Of a stretch of DNA of 37,929 bases, positions 9,011 through 18,841 are shown piece by piece. The first letter of the stretch is position 1. Each line of letters opens with the position of its first letter. Under the pieces are notes generated by a model, which searched no databases, had not been told where the DNA came from, and saw only the letters and a list, made by a program, of their open reading frames with translations. The DNA is from Caldimicrobium thiodismutans (GTDB lineage Bacteria > Desulfobacterota > Thermodesulfobacteria > Thermodesulfobacteriales > Thermodesulfobacteriaceae), in the NCBI GenBank assembly GCA_002877875.1, contig PNIE01000029.1:1-37929 (forward strand). Direction: 5' to 3'. The translations under genes were made by a program, and so were the position numbers.

Positions 9011-10848
9011 TAATAGACAATCTCCTGAACCCTTTGAGTAAGGTTTTGAATCTTTTGTTGTTGCTTAGCATAGAAAGAGAAATAATCCTTTTCCTTTAAG
9101 AGAGTTTCCATAATCTCTTTTGATTTCTTAAGATCTCCCTTTTTAGTCAAATAATAAACCTCAAGAAATCTTATTTCTCGATTTTGAGGAAACTTCTCAA
9201 GAGCCTCTTTAAGAATCTTCTCAAAGAAATCGGGAGCCCTATCTAAGGTCTCAGAAAGAATTAAGATATACCCATTGGGGTCATTTCCAAAAGAAGAATC
9301 TCTTAATATTTCATAAGCTAAAGCATAATTTTTATCCTCAAGGGCCTTAGTATAGGCTTTATAATAAAGTTCTTTCCGTAATAAGATAAAGTCTTTTTCA
9401 TAAGGTAAATTTTTAATAATGGAAAGAGCCTCTTTCAGATTCTTATCCATAATACTCTTGGCTTTTAGATAAAGAAAAAAGGGAGAACTCCTTAGGTCCT
9501 CCTTTAAATTTTGATTAACCTTTTCCCAGAGTAGTTTGAAAATCTCCGTTTCTCCATATAAATCAGCTAAATAGGCAAGTTTAAGATATAGATCAGGGAT
9601 GTTATTCTTAGATAAATTATAGGTGTAAGCCGTAAGAAAATAATCTAAACTTACCCCATATATTCTATACGTAAAAAATTCTTTTCCTAAGGCATAGTAA
9701 AAATCGCCACAGGCAGATTCTCTTAAATATTCATCTTCATTTTCTGCTATCTCCCTCAAAGTCTTCACCTTGCCACCTAAAAAATATTGAGAAACTATTA
9801 AAACCGAGGCCTCACAATAGAGTTTTTTAACCTCACTAAGATATTTGCTTTGAGAGTAGCCTTTAATAAACTCCTTAGATAGTTCCCTTACTCTTTCTAA
9901 GTTTTTTCTATCGAAATTAACCTTTATTTCCAAAAAAGAGGCCTCTTCCACAAGATCCTTATCCTCAGTGTATTTGGTCTTTATTTGGGTAATAAACATA
10001 AGAAGATCCTCTAAGGTTTTAGGAGGTAATAACTCTTTTATTTTAGCTTTTTCATAAGTTATCTGATAAAGTCTAAATTTAGAAATTGTGGCCTCTTTAG
10101 TTAAATCCCATTCAGTAATAATTAACTGATAATACTTTTTAGCCTCATCAATTTTCCCAAATTTGAAATAGGTCTCTGCAAGCTTGAAGAAAAAATCCTT
10201 TCCTCGTCTATAATCTCCGGTAAGATTTATAAACTCAAAGGCGAGTTTTTCTGCCTCTTTAGTTTTACCCTTTAAGATTAGATAATTAAAGCGGTCCTCA
10301 TAAAGTTCCTCTAAATATTCCTTGAGGAGCTTACTGGAGAGATCTTCTTCCCAAATCTTATTTTTAGCTATACTTTCAAGGATGTTCATTTTTTCCTTAA
10401 ATTCTTCCACACAAAAGGAACCTTTAAGTTCCCTTAAGACCTTTTCAGCCTCTGGCTTTTTATCAAGAATCAAAAGGGCTTTGACTTTTAAAAGGCCTGC
10501 CTCACAATAAAGGGAAGTCCCCCTTTTTAAACTCTGAGTCCTTTCGGCCAAATCTATTGCTTTCTCAGGATTTCCCGTATATAAATAAGCCTGCGAGAGG
10601 AGAAACATATCTTCTGCATTAACCCTTAAAAAGAGACCAATTTTTTCAAATTCTTCAATAACCTTCTTATATTCTTTATTTACAAAGTCCTTTCTAATCT
10701 CCTTTAAAATCATTTCTTGATCGGAAGTTCCAAACTTTTTCAAATCTAAATATTTATCTAAGGGAATGGAGGTTTGAGAATAGACCAAAAGGGCCTTAAT
10801 GAAAGACAAAACTAATATTAAACTAATTAGCCTTTTTAAAAACATCAA
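9010..10848 (-). CDS. Secreted/periplasmic TPR-repeat protein in flagellar operon
   Basis: N-terminal hydrophobic signal ([25 protein letters not shown]) and multiple TPR-like helices ([48 protein letters not shown]). Confidence 0.7.
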   Translation of the reverse strand: MMFLKRLISLILVLSFIKALLVYSQTSIPLDKYLDLKKFGTSDQEMILKEIRKDFVNKEYKKVIEEFEKIGLFLRVNAEDMFLLSQAYLYTGNPEKAIDLAERTQSLKRGTSLYCEAGLLKVKALLILDKKPEAEKVLRELKGSFCVEEFKEKMNILESIAKNKIWEEDLSSKLLKEYLEELYEDRFNYLILKGKTKEAEKLAFEFINLTGDYRRGKDFFFKLAETYFKFGKIDEAKKYYQLIITEWDLTKEATISKFRLYQITYEKAKIKELLPPKTLEDLLMFITQIKTKYTEDKDLVEEASFLEIKVNFDRKNLERVRELSKEFIKGYSQSKYLSEVKKLYCEASVLIVSQYFLGGKVKTLREIAENEDEYLRESACGDFYYALGKEFFTYRIYGVSLDYFLTAYTYNLSKNNIPDLYLKLAYLADLYGETEIFKLLWEKVNQNLKEDLRSSPFFLYLKAKSIMDKNLKEALSIIKNLPYEKDFILLRKELYYKAYTKALEDKNYALAYEILRDSSFGNDPNGYILILSETLDRAPDFFEKILKEALEKFPQNREIRFLEVYYLTKKGDLKKSKEIMETLLKEKDYFSFYAKQQQKIQNLTQRVQEIVY

Positions 10849-10865
10849 AGTAAGTTTAACAACTT

Positions 10866-11870
10866 CTATGCCAGCTTATATCTCTTCAATTTCTCAATAA
10901 GAGTCGTACGATTAAGTCCAAGAAGTTGGGCTGCTTGGCTTTTAACGCCACCTGTGAGTTCTAAAGCCTTTTTTAAATAATAAATTTCAATTTCCTGAAG
11001 AAGATCATTAAGGGATATCTCGCCCTTTTTAAGATCTGGAAGTTCAAGGAAGCTTTTGGTAAAAAAACACCTTTCTTCCAAGAGATTGTCCTTTTTTTCT
11101 ACTTTAGGTTCTTCAAAATTTTTTAAATGGGGAGGTAGATCCTCTACATCAAGCTCCTCGCCTTCAGATAAAATAACCATCCTTTCAAGCAGATTCTCTA
11201 ATTCTCTAATATTTCCAGGCCAGTGATATTTCATAAAAATTTTCATAACCCTATCGGAGATAGACTTTTCTCTAATATTTTCTCTTTCACAAATTTTTTT
11301 TAGAAGAAACTTGCAAAGAAGGGGAATATCCTCTTTTCTCTCTCTAAGGGGTGGGATCTCAACAGATATGACATTGAGCCGAAAATAGAGATCCTCTCTA
11401 AAACGCTTTTCCTTAACCAAAGCTTCAAGATTTTGGTTGGTTGCCGCTACAATTCGTGTATTTACCTTTATTGGCCTCTCTCCACCCAGTCTCTCTATCT
11501 GCTTTTCCTGTATAGCCCTTAAGAGCTTTGCCTGAAGTTTTAAAGGCAGGTCTCCAATTTCATCAAGGAAAAGAGTTCCTCCTTCTGCTTGCTCAAATTT
11601 TCCAGGCTTTGATTTTATTGCCCCAGTAAAGGCCCCTTTCTCATAACCAAAAAGCTCCGCCTCAAGAAGCTCCTCGGGAATGGCTGCACAATTTACAGCT
11701 ATAAAAGGCCCTTTTCGTTGACTACAAAAATGTAGATATCTTGCCAAAACCTCTTTCCCTGTCCCAGACTCTCCAAGAATGAGAACAGTGCTTGAAGAGG
11801 GCGCAACCCTCTTAATAATCTTAATAACTTCAGCCATTTGAGAATTTCTCGTCTCAAGAAGATAACTCAT
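10866..11870 (-). CDS. REC-less sigma54-dependent activator (FleQ/FlrA-like)
   Basis: AAA+ domain starts almost at the N-terminus ([30 protein letters not shown]), GAFTGA loop, C-terminal [27 protein letters not shown]. Confidence 0.92.
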   Translation of the reverse strand: MSYLLETRNSQMAEVIKIIKRVAPSSSTVLILGESGTGKEVLARYLHFCSQRKGPFIAVNCAAIPEELLEAELFGYEKGAFTGAIKSKPGKFEQAEGGTLFLDEIGDLPLKLQAKLLRAIQEKQIERLGGERPIKVNTRIVAATNQNLEALVKEKRFREDLYFRLNVISVEIPPLRERKEDIPLLCKFLLKKICERENIREKSISDRVMKIFMKYHWPGNIRELENLLERMVILSEGEELDVEDLPPHLKNFEEPKVEKKDNLLEERCFFTKSFLELPDLKKGEISLNDLLQEIEIYYLKKALELTGGVKSQAAQLLGLNRTTLIEKLKRYKLA

Positions 11871-11878
11871 TAAAGGAA

Positions 11879-11908
11879 ATTATATAATTTTTTTGACAAG
11901 TGTCAAAA
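11879..11908 (-). promoter_or_regulatory. Near-consensus sigma70 promoter with embedded palindrome upstream of the REC-less sigma54 activator
   Basis: Minus strand TTGACA-N16-TATAAT; the -35 lies inside TTTTGACA-CT-TGTCAAAA (11891-11908). Confidence 0.7.
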
Positions 11909-11934
11909 GATTGACTAAATGATAAGGAAAAGGT

Positions 11935-12972
11935 TTATTTCATTGCAGCTCCAGCTACCGTGCCAAGAACTGAAATTGGTACCTGTTCTTCTACTCCTTT
12001 AGCTGCCCTGTTCACACTCTTTAAAGTCTTCTTAACCTCAGTGTAGAGAGTTTCATCTTTTAAAAGTTTCCCGAGGGTACCCTCTCCTTTTTCAATACGG
12101 GCAACAATTTTATCTAAATTAGCTGCAGCATTTTTAAGATCCTTAGAGAGACTTTTTAAGTCTTTGTAAAGTTCATCGTCATTGATAAGTTTTCCTAAAG
12201 TGCCTTCGCCTCTCTCAAGCCTCTTGGAGACCCTTTCAAGATTTGAGGCTGTATTTTTTAAATTATTATAAAGAGTTTCATCCTTCACAAGTTTTCCAAG
12301 GGTTCCTTCTCCCTTTTCTACTTTTTCAGCAATTAGTCTTAAATTCTTAGCAATCTCCGTTAAATCTTTATAAAGCCTATCATCAGTTATAAGCTTTCCA
12401 AGCGTTCCTTGGCCTTTTTCTACTTTCTCCGCAATTTTTTTGAAACTTTCTGAGGCATCTTTAATATTGGCCACAAGAATTTTTAAATTTTCCTTTCCTT
12501 CCTGTGTTCCAAGAACTTCTTTTAAACCTTCCACAGTAGGACCAATACTTGCAAGAATCTGATCTAAATCTACCGGGCTTTCTGTTTTAGCAATAAGCCC
12601 TCCCTCAGAAAGAAAGGCCTGAGAGGTCCCTGGACGGATCTCTATATACTTATCTCCAAGAACTCCAAAGGTTCTAACCACAGCAGTTGCATCCTGTTGA
12701 ATTTTATATTTCTTATAAATTAAGAGCTCAACCTTGGCCTTACCCTCAGGAGTGAGGCTTATCTCTCCAACCTTTCCAATAGGAACTCCTGCCATCTCAA
12801 TTTTGGCTCCTTTAATCAAGCCTGAGACACTATCAAAAACCGCATAAAGTTTATAACTGTCCTTAGGAGTAAAAGCCTCCTGAGCAAGCCTAATGGTTAA
12901 AACAAGCAGGGCCAAAATACCAAAAAAAACAAAAATACCCACCTTTATCTCTGTTGCCCCTTTGTTGCCCAT
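11935..12972 (-). CDS. mlaD: MlaD/MCE-family lipid transport protein with tandem coiled-coil repeats
   Basis: N-terminal TM; MCE domain SGLIKGAKIEMAGVPIGKVGEISL...GDKYIEIRPG; adjacent to mlaF and mlaE; repeated EKGEGTLGKL. Confidence 0.92.
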   Translation of the reverse strand: MGNKGATEIKVGIFVFFGILALLVLTIRLAQEAFTPKDSYKLYAVFDSVSGLIKGAKIEMAGVPIGKVGEISLTPEGKAKVELLIYKKYKIQQDATAVVRTFGVLGDKYIEIRPGTSQAFLSEGGLIAKTESPVDLDQILASIGPTVEGLKEVLGTQEGKENLKILVANIKDASESFKKIAEKVEKGQGTLGKLITDDRLYKDLTEIAKNLRLIAEKVEKGEGTLGKLVKDETLYNNLKNTASNLERVSKRLERGEGTLGKLINDDELYKDLKSLSKDLKNAAANLDKIVARIEKGEGTLGKLLKDETLYTEVKKTLKSVNRAAKGVEEQVPISVLGTVAGAAMK

Positions 12973-12973
12973 T

Positions 12974-13723
12974 TTACACCTCCTTTTTTTCTAACTCTAA
13001 TAAGGCACTCTCTCTAAATTTTACTACAAAGGGATGGGTTGAGGCCTTTATCTTTTCCACATCTCCTTCTTCAATAATAAAGCCTTGATCAAGAAAGGCA
13101 ATATAATCAGCATATTTATAAGCAAGTAAGAGATCATGACTGATAATCACACAGGTGAGATGAAAGGTCTCCTTTATTTTCTTGATCAAATCCATAATGG
13201 TGATTTGAAGGATTGGGTCAAGCCCTGTGGTGGGTTCATCAAAAAGAATGACCTGAGGATTTAAGGCAAGCGTTCTCGCTAAAGCCGCTCTTTTCCTCAT
13301 TCCTCCAGATAGTGCGGAAGGATATTTGTCTTGGGCCTCAAAAAGCTCAACAGCGGATAACAACTCCTCAACCTTTTTCTCAATTTCCTTTTTGGAAAGG
13401 TTTGTGTGTTCCTTAAGAGGAAAGGCTACATTTTCAGCCACCGTCATGGAATCAAAGAGTGCCCCCTCTTGAAAGAGAAATCCAATTTTCTTTCTTATAG
13501 CCTGAAGTTGCCTCTCAGAGAGTTTGGTTATATCTTGATTTTCAAACCAAATTTCTCCCTCATCAGGTTTAAGAAGCCCTACAATGTGCTTTAGGAGGAC
13601 ACTCTTTCCCGTTCCACTCCTTCCCATAATAAACGTAATCTTATCACCAGGAATGACTAAATTAACCCCTTTTAGGACTTCATGGGAATTAAAGCTTTTT
13701 TTTAGGTTTACTATTTTTATCAT
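12974..13723 (-). CDS. mlaF: ABC transporter ATP-binding protein MlaF
   Basis: Walker A GRSGTGKSVLLKHI; signature LSGGMRKRAALARTLALNPQVILFDEPTTGLDP. Confidence 0.93.
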   Translation of the reverse strand: MIKIVNLKKSFNSHEVLKGVNLVIPGDKITFIMGRSGTGKSVLLKHIVGLLKPDEGEIWFENQDITKLSERQLQAIRKKIGFLFQEGALFDSMTVAENVAFPLKEHTNLSKKEIEKKVEELLSAVELFEAQDKYPSALSGGMRKRAALARTLALNPQVILFDEPTTGLDPILQITIMDLIKKIKETFHLTCVIISHDLLLAYKYADYIAFLDQGFIIEEGDVEKIKASTHPFVVKFRESALLELEKKEV

Positions 13724-13731
13724 AAACTCCT

Positions 13732-14499
13732 TTAGAAAAAGAGAGTTGTTAAAATGTAGTCGGACACAAGGATGCCCACAGAGGAGATAACCACAGCCTC
13801 TGTGGTAGCTCTTCCTACACCTTCAGCCCCACCTGAGGCATAATAACCTTTGTATCCACAGACAGCCACCATAAAGGCTCCAAAAAAGATGGACTTATAA
13901 ATTCCACTCATAATATCTATGAGCTCAACCATATCTTCCATTCTTGCCATAAAAATACCATGATCAATTCCTAGAACCAAAACCCCAATTAAATAGCCAC
14001 CGGCAATTCCAATAATATCTGCTATAGCCGTAAGTAAGGGTAGTACTATCATAGCAGCCCAAATTCTTGGAGTGATAAGATACTGAACGGGATTTACAGC
14101 CATAATTTTTAAGGCATCTATCTGTTCAGTTATGCGCATACTTCCTATTTCAGCTGTCATAGCTGAACCTGCTCTTGCAACCACCATTATGGCACTAAGA
14201 ACAGGACCAAGCTCCCGCGTAAGGGTAAGAGCTACCACTCCACCTAGAACGCTCTGCCCTCCAAACTTAACCAAGGCATGATGAACCTGATAGGCTGTAA
14301 CCATCCCTGAAAAAAGGGCTGTTAAAGCTACAACCAACCAGGATTTTACACCGATAAATTCCATCTGTTTAAAAAATAGACCTAATCTTAGAGGTGGAAG
14401 AAAGGTATAAAAAAAGGCCTTCCAAAAGAAGAGAAAGATCCCACCTGAATCCCTAAGAAATTTAATAAAATTTCTACCTAATCTCTGAAAGAGTTTCAT
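13732..14499 (-). CDS. mlaE: MlaE/YrbE-family permease
   Basis: [79 protein letters not shown]. Confidence 0.95.
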   Translation of the reverse strand: MKLFQRLGRNFIKFLRDSGGIFLFFWKAFFYTFLPPLRLGLFFKQMEFIGVKSWLVVALTALFSGMVTAYQVHHALVKFGGQSVLGGVVALTLTRELGPVLSAIMVVARAGSAMTAEIGSMRITEQIDALKIMAVNPVQYLITPRIWAAMIVLPLLTAIADIIGIAGGYLIGVLVLGIDHGIFMARMEDMVELIDIMSGIYKSIFFGAFMVAVCGYKGYYASGGAEGVGRATTEAVVISSVGILVSDYILTTLFF

Positions 14500-16151
14500 T
14501 CGAGCACTGCACCAGTAGAAGCAGATTTTACCAAAACATAATATTTTTTCAAGACACCTTTTAATTTTTTCTTAGGAGGGCTCCATTTCTTCTTCCTTTT
14601 CTCAAGCTCTTCGTCAGAGACTTTAAGCTCTAAAAGCCTTCCTGGAATATCGATTTCAATAATATCACCCTCCTCCACTAAGGCTATGGGACCACCTTCT
14701 GCTGCTTCCGGAGAAACATGCCCTATACAAGCGCCCTGAGTACCTCCACTAAATCTTCCATCCGTTATTAAGGCAACTGAAGCTCCAAGACCCATACCAA
14801 TCAACGCAGAGGTGGGTGAAAGCATCTCCCTCATACCAGGACCACCCTTTGGCCCCTCATAACGAATAACCACCACATCTCCAGGCCTTATTTTTCCCGA
14901 GAGTATGGCTTCATAGGCCTCCTCTTCTGAATTATAAACCCTTGCTGGCCCAGTATGTCTCATCATTTCAGGCAAAACAGCACTTGTCTTCACCACAGCC
15001 CCCTCAGGAGAAAGATTCCCATAAAGCACAGCAATTCCACCTTCATAGGCATAGGGATTCTCAATAGGTCTTAACACTTCGGGATTTCTATTTTCTGCCT
15101 TCTCAATAATCTCTCCTATAGTTTTTCCTGAAACAGTTAGGCAGCTGGTATCAATAAGTCCTTTTTTAGCAAGTTCCTTCATCACCGCTGGAATACCACC
15201 TGCCTGATGAAGTTCTGGCACACTGTGAGGCCCTGACGGAATAAGTTTTGCAAGAACCGATGTCTTCTTAGAAATCTCATCAAAAGTCTTTAAATCAAGG
15301 GGAATTTCAGCCTCTTTAGCAATCGCCATAAGGTGAAGTACCGTGTTAGTTGAACACCCAAGAGCCATATCCACAGCAATGGCATTCCTAAAAGAGGCAT
15401 CACTTATAAGTTTCTTTGGAGTAAGCCCCTTTTTTACAAGCCTTACAATAGCCCTTCCTGTCTCTTTGGCAAGTCTTATTCTTTCTGAATAAACGGCAGG
15501 TATAGTTCCATTCCCAGGAAGAGCAAGCCCTAAGGCCTCAGTTAAACAGTTCATAGAATTAGCAGTAAACATACCAGCACAGGAGCCACAGGTTGGGCAG
15601 GCACATTTCTCAAGCTCAATAAGCTCCTCTTCTGTCATCTCTCCCTTTTTAATTCTTCCAATGGCCTCAAAAGCTGAAATTAAATTTACCTTTTTACCTT
15701 GGAAATCGCCTGTAAGCATAGGACCACCAGCTATTAATATGGCTGGAAGGTTCAATCTAAAGGCAGCCATAAGCATACCAGGAGTGATTTTGTCACAGCT
15801 GGTAACAAGAACTAGACCATCAAAGGCATGAGCTTGAGCCATAATCTCTATAGAATCAGCAATAATTTCACGGCTAACAAGAGAATATCTCATACCCTCA
15901 TGATTCATCGCAATTCCATCGCAGACTCCAATAACCCCAAATTCCACCGGCACTCCCCCTGCTTGCCTCACTCCTGCTTTAACAGCTTCCACCAGGGTTC
16001 TCAAATGAATATGTCCTGGAACAATTTCATTGAAGGAATTGGCTATACCAATAAGGGGAGCCCTCAAATCCTCATCATCAAAACCAAGGGCCCTAAGCAA
16101 AGACCTGTGAGGAGCTCTTTCAATACCCTTCTTTATCCTGTCACTTCTCAT
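14496..16151 (-). CDS. ilvD: Dihydroxy-acid dehydratase
   Basis: [90 protein letters not shown]. Confidence 0.98.
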   Translation of the reverse strand: MRSDRIKKGIERAPHRSLLRALGFDDEDLRAPLIGIANSFNEIVPGHIHLRTLVEAVKAGVRQAGGVPVEFGVIGVCDGIAMNHEGMRYSLVSREIIADSIEIMAQAHAFDGLVLVTSCDKITPGMLMAAFRLNLPAILIAGGPMLTGDFQGKKVNLISAFEAIGRIKKGEMTEEELIELEKCACPTCGSCAGMFTANSMNCLTEALGLALPGNGTIPAVYSERIRLAKETGRAIVRLVKKGLTPKKLISDASFRNAIAVDMALGCSTNTVLHLMAIAKEAEIPLDLKTFDEISKKTSVLAKLIPSGPHSVPELHQAGGIPAVMKELAKKGLIDTSCLTVSGKTIGEIIEKAENRNPEVLRPIENPYAYEGGIAVLYGNLSPEGAVVKTSAVLPEMMRHTGPARVYNSEEEAYEAILSGKIRPGDVVVIRYEGPKGGPGMREMLSPTSALIGMGLGASVALITDGRFSGGTQGACIGHVSPEAAEGGPIALVEEGDIIEIDIPGRLLELKVSDEELEKRKKKWSPPKKKLKGVLKKYYVLVKSASTGAVLE

Positions 16152-16273
16152 CTATCTCCCTCTAAAGCTTAAGGTAAACTAAAACAAATTAAAATTGATT
16201 GTAATAAAAAAAAACTTGCTGTCAAGGAAAAATGTATTAAATTTATATAAAATTTGTAAAGGGGGTTTGAAAA

Positions 16274-16501
16274 ATGGAGATGAGAGAGGCTGTTGAGAAG
16301 GCTCTTGAGAAGGTAAGGCCTATGCTTCAGGCTGATGGAGGAGATGTGGAGCTTGTTGAGGTTACACCAGAGGGAGTGGTTAAAGTTAGACTGCAAGGAG
16401 CCTGTGGAAGCTGCCCTATGTCTATGATGACCCTAAAAATGGGAATTGAAAGATATCTTAAGAGTGAAGTGCCTGAAGTTACCGAAGTGGTGGCTGTATA
16501 A
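16274..16501 (+). CDS. NifU C-terminal-domain (Nfu-type) Fe-S scaffold protein
   Basis: [24 protein letters not shown]...[30 protein letters not shown], with CxxC Fe-S motif. Confidence 0.93.
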   Translation: MEMREAVEKALEKVRPMLQADGGDVELVEVTPEGVVKVRLQGACGSCPMSMMTLKMGIERYLKSEVPEVTEVVAV

Positions 16502-16545
16502 AAATTTAAAAATTGAAAGATCATACTTCTTGGAGGTGTTAATCT

Positions 16546-16812
16546 ATGGCTCGTGTTACTATAGAAGATTGTCTTAAAAAGGTGCCCAGTCGTTTTAAAT
16601 TAATCCATCTTGCTATTGAAAGGGTGAAACAATTAAGAGAAGGAGCTCAACCCCTTATTTCGACCGATAATAAAGAGATTGTTCTTGCTTTAAGAGAAAT
16701 AGCTGCAGGACTTGTCACCCCTGAAAATATACAAAGTCTTTGGAAAAAGGAAAAACCTACTACCCCTTATGAAATTTCAGAAATTCTTAAACAAAGAAGT
16801 CTCAAGCCTTAA
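16546..16812 (+). CDS. rpoZ: RNA polymerase omega subunit
   Basis: [38 protein letters not shown]...[15 protein letters not shown]. Confidence 0.92.
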   Translation: MARVTIEDCLKKVPSRFKLIHLAIERVKQLREGAQPLISTDNKEIVLALREIAAGLVTPENIQSLWKKEKPTTPYEISEILKQRSLKP

Positions 16813-16817
16813 GAAAA

Positions 16818-17987
16818 TTGATTGAAATGAACGTCTATAAGGATTATTATGCCATTCTTGGAGTTCCACGAAATGCAACTCAGGAAGAGATTAAGCGGGC
16901 CTATCGTAGGCTCGCTATGAAATATCATCCTGACAAAAATCCAGGCAACAGAGAAGCTGAAGAAAAATTTAAAGAAATCTCTGAGGCATATGAAGTGCTT
17001 TCAGATCCTCAAAAAAGGGCTCTTTATGACCGCGAGGGATATGCAGGACTTAAAAAATCAGGTTATACAGGCTTTGAAGACATCTCGGATATTTTTAAAA
17101 CCTTTTCAGATCTCTTTGAAGAATTTTTTAATTTCTCCTTTGAAGAATCTTTTCAATCTAAGAGAAGAGATGGAGCAGATATTTCTACAGAGGTTTGGCT
17201 TGACTTTGAGAACCTTTTTCAGAATTCCAAGGTAAATCTTGAACTTGAAAGATGGGAGACCTGTGAGACCTGTCAAGGACTTGGGTATGATCCTCAAAAA
17301 GGGCTAAAAGTTTGTGAATATTGCGAAGGAAAGGGAAAAGTAGCCTATCGAGAGGGTTTTTTTAGGGTAAGTTATCTTTGCCCAGAGTGTGGCGGTAAGG
17401 GTTCAACTTATGTAGAAAAATGCCCAACTTGTAAGGGAAGCGGAAGAGTTCGTAAAAAAAGGACTCTTCAGATAACTATTCCTCCTGGAGTAGAGGATGG
17501 AACTATTTTTCGCATAAAAGGAGAAGGTGAGGGAGGGGTCTTTGGCGGAAAACCTGGTGATTTATATCTACGGGTTCGCATAAAACCTCATCGGTATTTT
17601 CGGCGTGAAAAAAATAATGTTTATGGAGAAATAAAGATCAATTTTATATCAGCCATTCTTGGGGATAAGATAAAAATTCCTTATTTTAATAAAGACCTTG
17701 AGATCGAAATACCCCCTGGAACTCAGCCAGGAGATGAGATAATCCTAAAAGGAGAGGGGCTGCCTCATCCTCAAACCAAAGAAAGGGGAGATTTAATTCT
17801 TAAGGTTTTAGTAGAACTGCCCAAAGAGGTCTCTCCCGAGGGTAAAGATCTTCTTCTTGCCTTTGCTAAAAAAGAAGGACTTTTAGATGAACCTATTTTA
17901 AATTCTCAAAAGAAAGAAGAAGTCTCAAAGAAGAAAAAAAAAGATAGTTTCTGGAAAAATATTATTTTTGGTGGAAGGGATGCCTGA
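16818..17987 (+). CDS. dnaJ: Molecular chaperone DnaJ
   Basis: J domain [36 protein letters not shown]; four CxxCxGxG-type zinc motifs. Confidence 0.97.
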   Translation: MIEMNVYKDYYAILGVPRNATQEEIKRAYRRLAMKYHPDKNPGNREAEEKFKEISEAYEVLSDPQKRALYDREGYAGLKKSGYTGFEDISDIFKTFSDLFEEFFNFSFEESFQSKRRDGADISTEVWLDFENLFQNSKVNLELERWETCETCQGLGYDPQKGLKVCEYCEGKGKVAYREGFFRVSYLCPECGGKGSTYVEKCPTCKGSGRVRKKRTLQITIPPGVEDGTIFRIKGEGEGGVFGGKPGDLYLRVRIKPHRYFRREKNNVYGEIKINFISAILGDKIKIPYFNKDLEIEIPPGTQPGDEIILKGEGLPHPQTKERGDLILKVLVELPKEVSPEGKDLLLAFAKKEGLLDEPILNSQKKEEVSKKKKKDSFWKNIIFGGRDA

Positions 17988-18456
17988 GTTTACCCATCTT
18001 AAACAGGATGGGACTCTTTATATGGTTGATGTTTCAGAAAAGCCTGCCACTTTAAGAATAGCCATAGCCAAAGGTGAAGTTATTTTTCCTGAAGAGATTT
18101 ATGAGAGAGTTCTTTCGCAAGACATACCAAAGGGTGATTTTCTCTGTTGTGCAAGGGTAGCAGGAATTCTTGCTGCCAAAAAAACAGGAGAACTTATCCC
18201 CCTTTGTCATCCTTTACCTATAAGCCAAGTGGAGATTGATTTTCATTTTATACCCGAAAGGTATGCCCTTGAAATCGAGGCTAAAGTAAAAACGGTGTCT
18301 CAGACTGGGGTTGAAATGGAAGCCCTTACAGCGGTTGCTATTTCTGCTCTTACAATCTATGATATGTGTAAGGCACTCCATAAGGGAATAAAGATCCAAA
18401 GTATAAGACTTGTTTACAAGAGTGGAGGAAAGAGCGGAGAGGTCAGCCTTGAATAA
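17980..18456 (+). CDS. moaC: Cyclic pyranopterin monophosphate synthase MoaC (start at ATG 17980, overlapping dnaJ stop)
   Basis: [63 protein letters not shown]. Confidence 0.97.
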   Translation: MPEFTHLKQDGTLYMVDVSEKPATLRIAIAKGEVIFPEEIYERVLSQDIPKGDFLCCARVAGILAAKKTGELIPLCHPLPISQVEIDFHFIPERYALEIEAKVKTVSQTGVEMEALTAVAISALTIYDMCKALHKGIKIQSIRLVYKSGGKSGEVSLE

Positions 18457-18473
18457 ACCTTGGGGAGGAGGGG

Positions 18474-18836
18474 ATGGATAAAGAGAAACTTAATTACTTC
18501 AAGGAATTACTTCTCAAAAGAAAGGAAGAGATTTTAAAAGATGTTTCGGAAACTTTAAAAAATCTTGAAGAAAGCTCAGAGAACCTTCCTGATGCCATCG
18601 ATCAAGCCACAAGAGAAACGGACCTTGCCCTTGGCTTGAGGCTAAGAGATAGAGAGCAGAAGCTTCTTAAAAAGATTGAGAGGGCTTTGAAAAAAATCGA
18701 AGAGGGAACCTACGGAATATGCGAGGCCTGTGGAGCTGAAATTGATGAAAAAAGACTTATGGCAAGGCCTGAAGCCACCCTTTGCATTGATTGTAAAAGA
18801 GCCCAAGAAAGAATGGAGAAAATAAAGGGTGAATAA
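18474..18836 (+). CDS. DksA/TraR-family zinc-finger transcription factor
   Basis: C4 zinc finger GICEACGAEIDEKRLMARPEATLCIDCKRAQE. Confidence 0.9.
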   Translation: MDKEKLNYFKELLLKRKEEILKDVSETLKNLEESSENLPDAIDQATRETDLALGLRLRDREQKLLKKIERALKKIEEGTYGICEACGAEIDEKRLMARPEATLCIDCKRAQERMEKIKGE

Positions 18837-18841
18837 CCCCT

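Noticed and set aside
16169-16524. Antisense ORFs over the nfu-like gene and other small ORFs opposite to real genes (e.g. 995-1363, 2628-2813, 22807-23058, 33435-33803)
   Set aside because: Low-complexity translations opposite to well-supported conserved genes, with no RBS or family signal.
17968-18456. MoaC starting at 17968
   Set aside because: The ATG at 17980 gives the typical MoaC N-terminus and a short overlap with the dnaJ stop.
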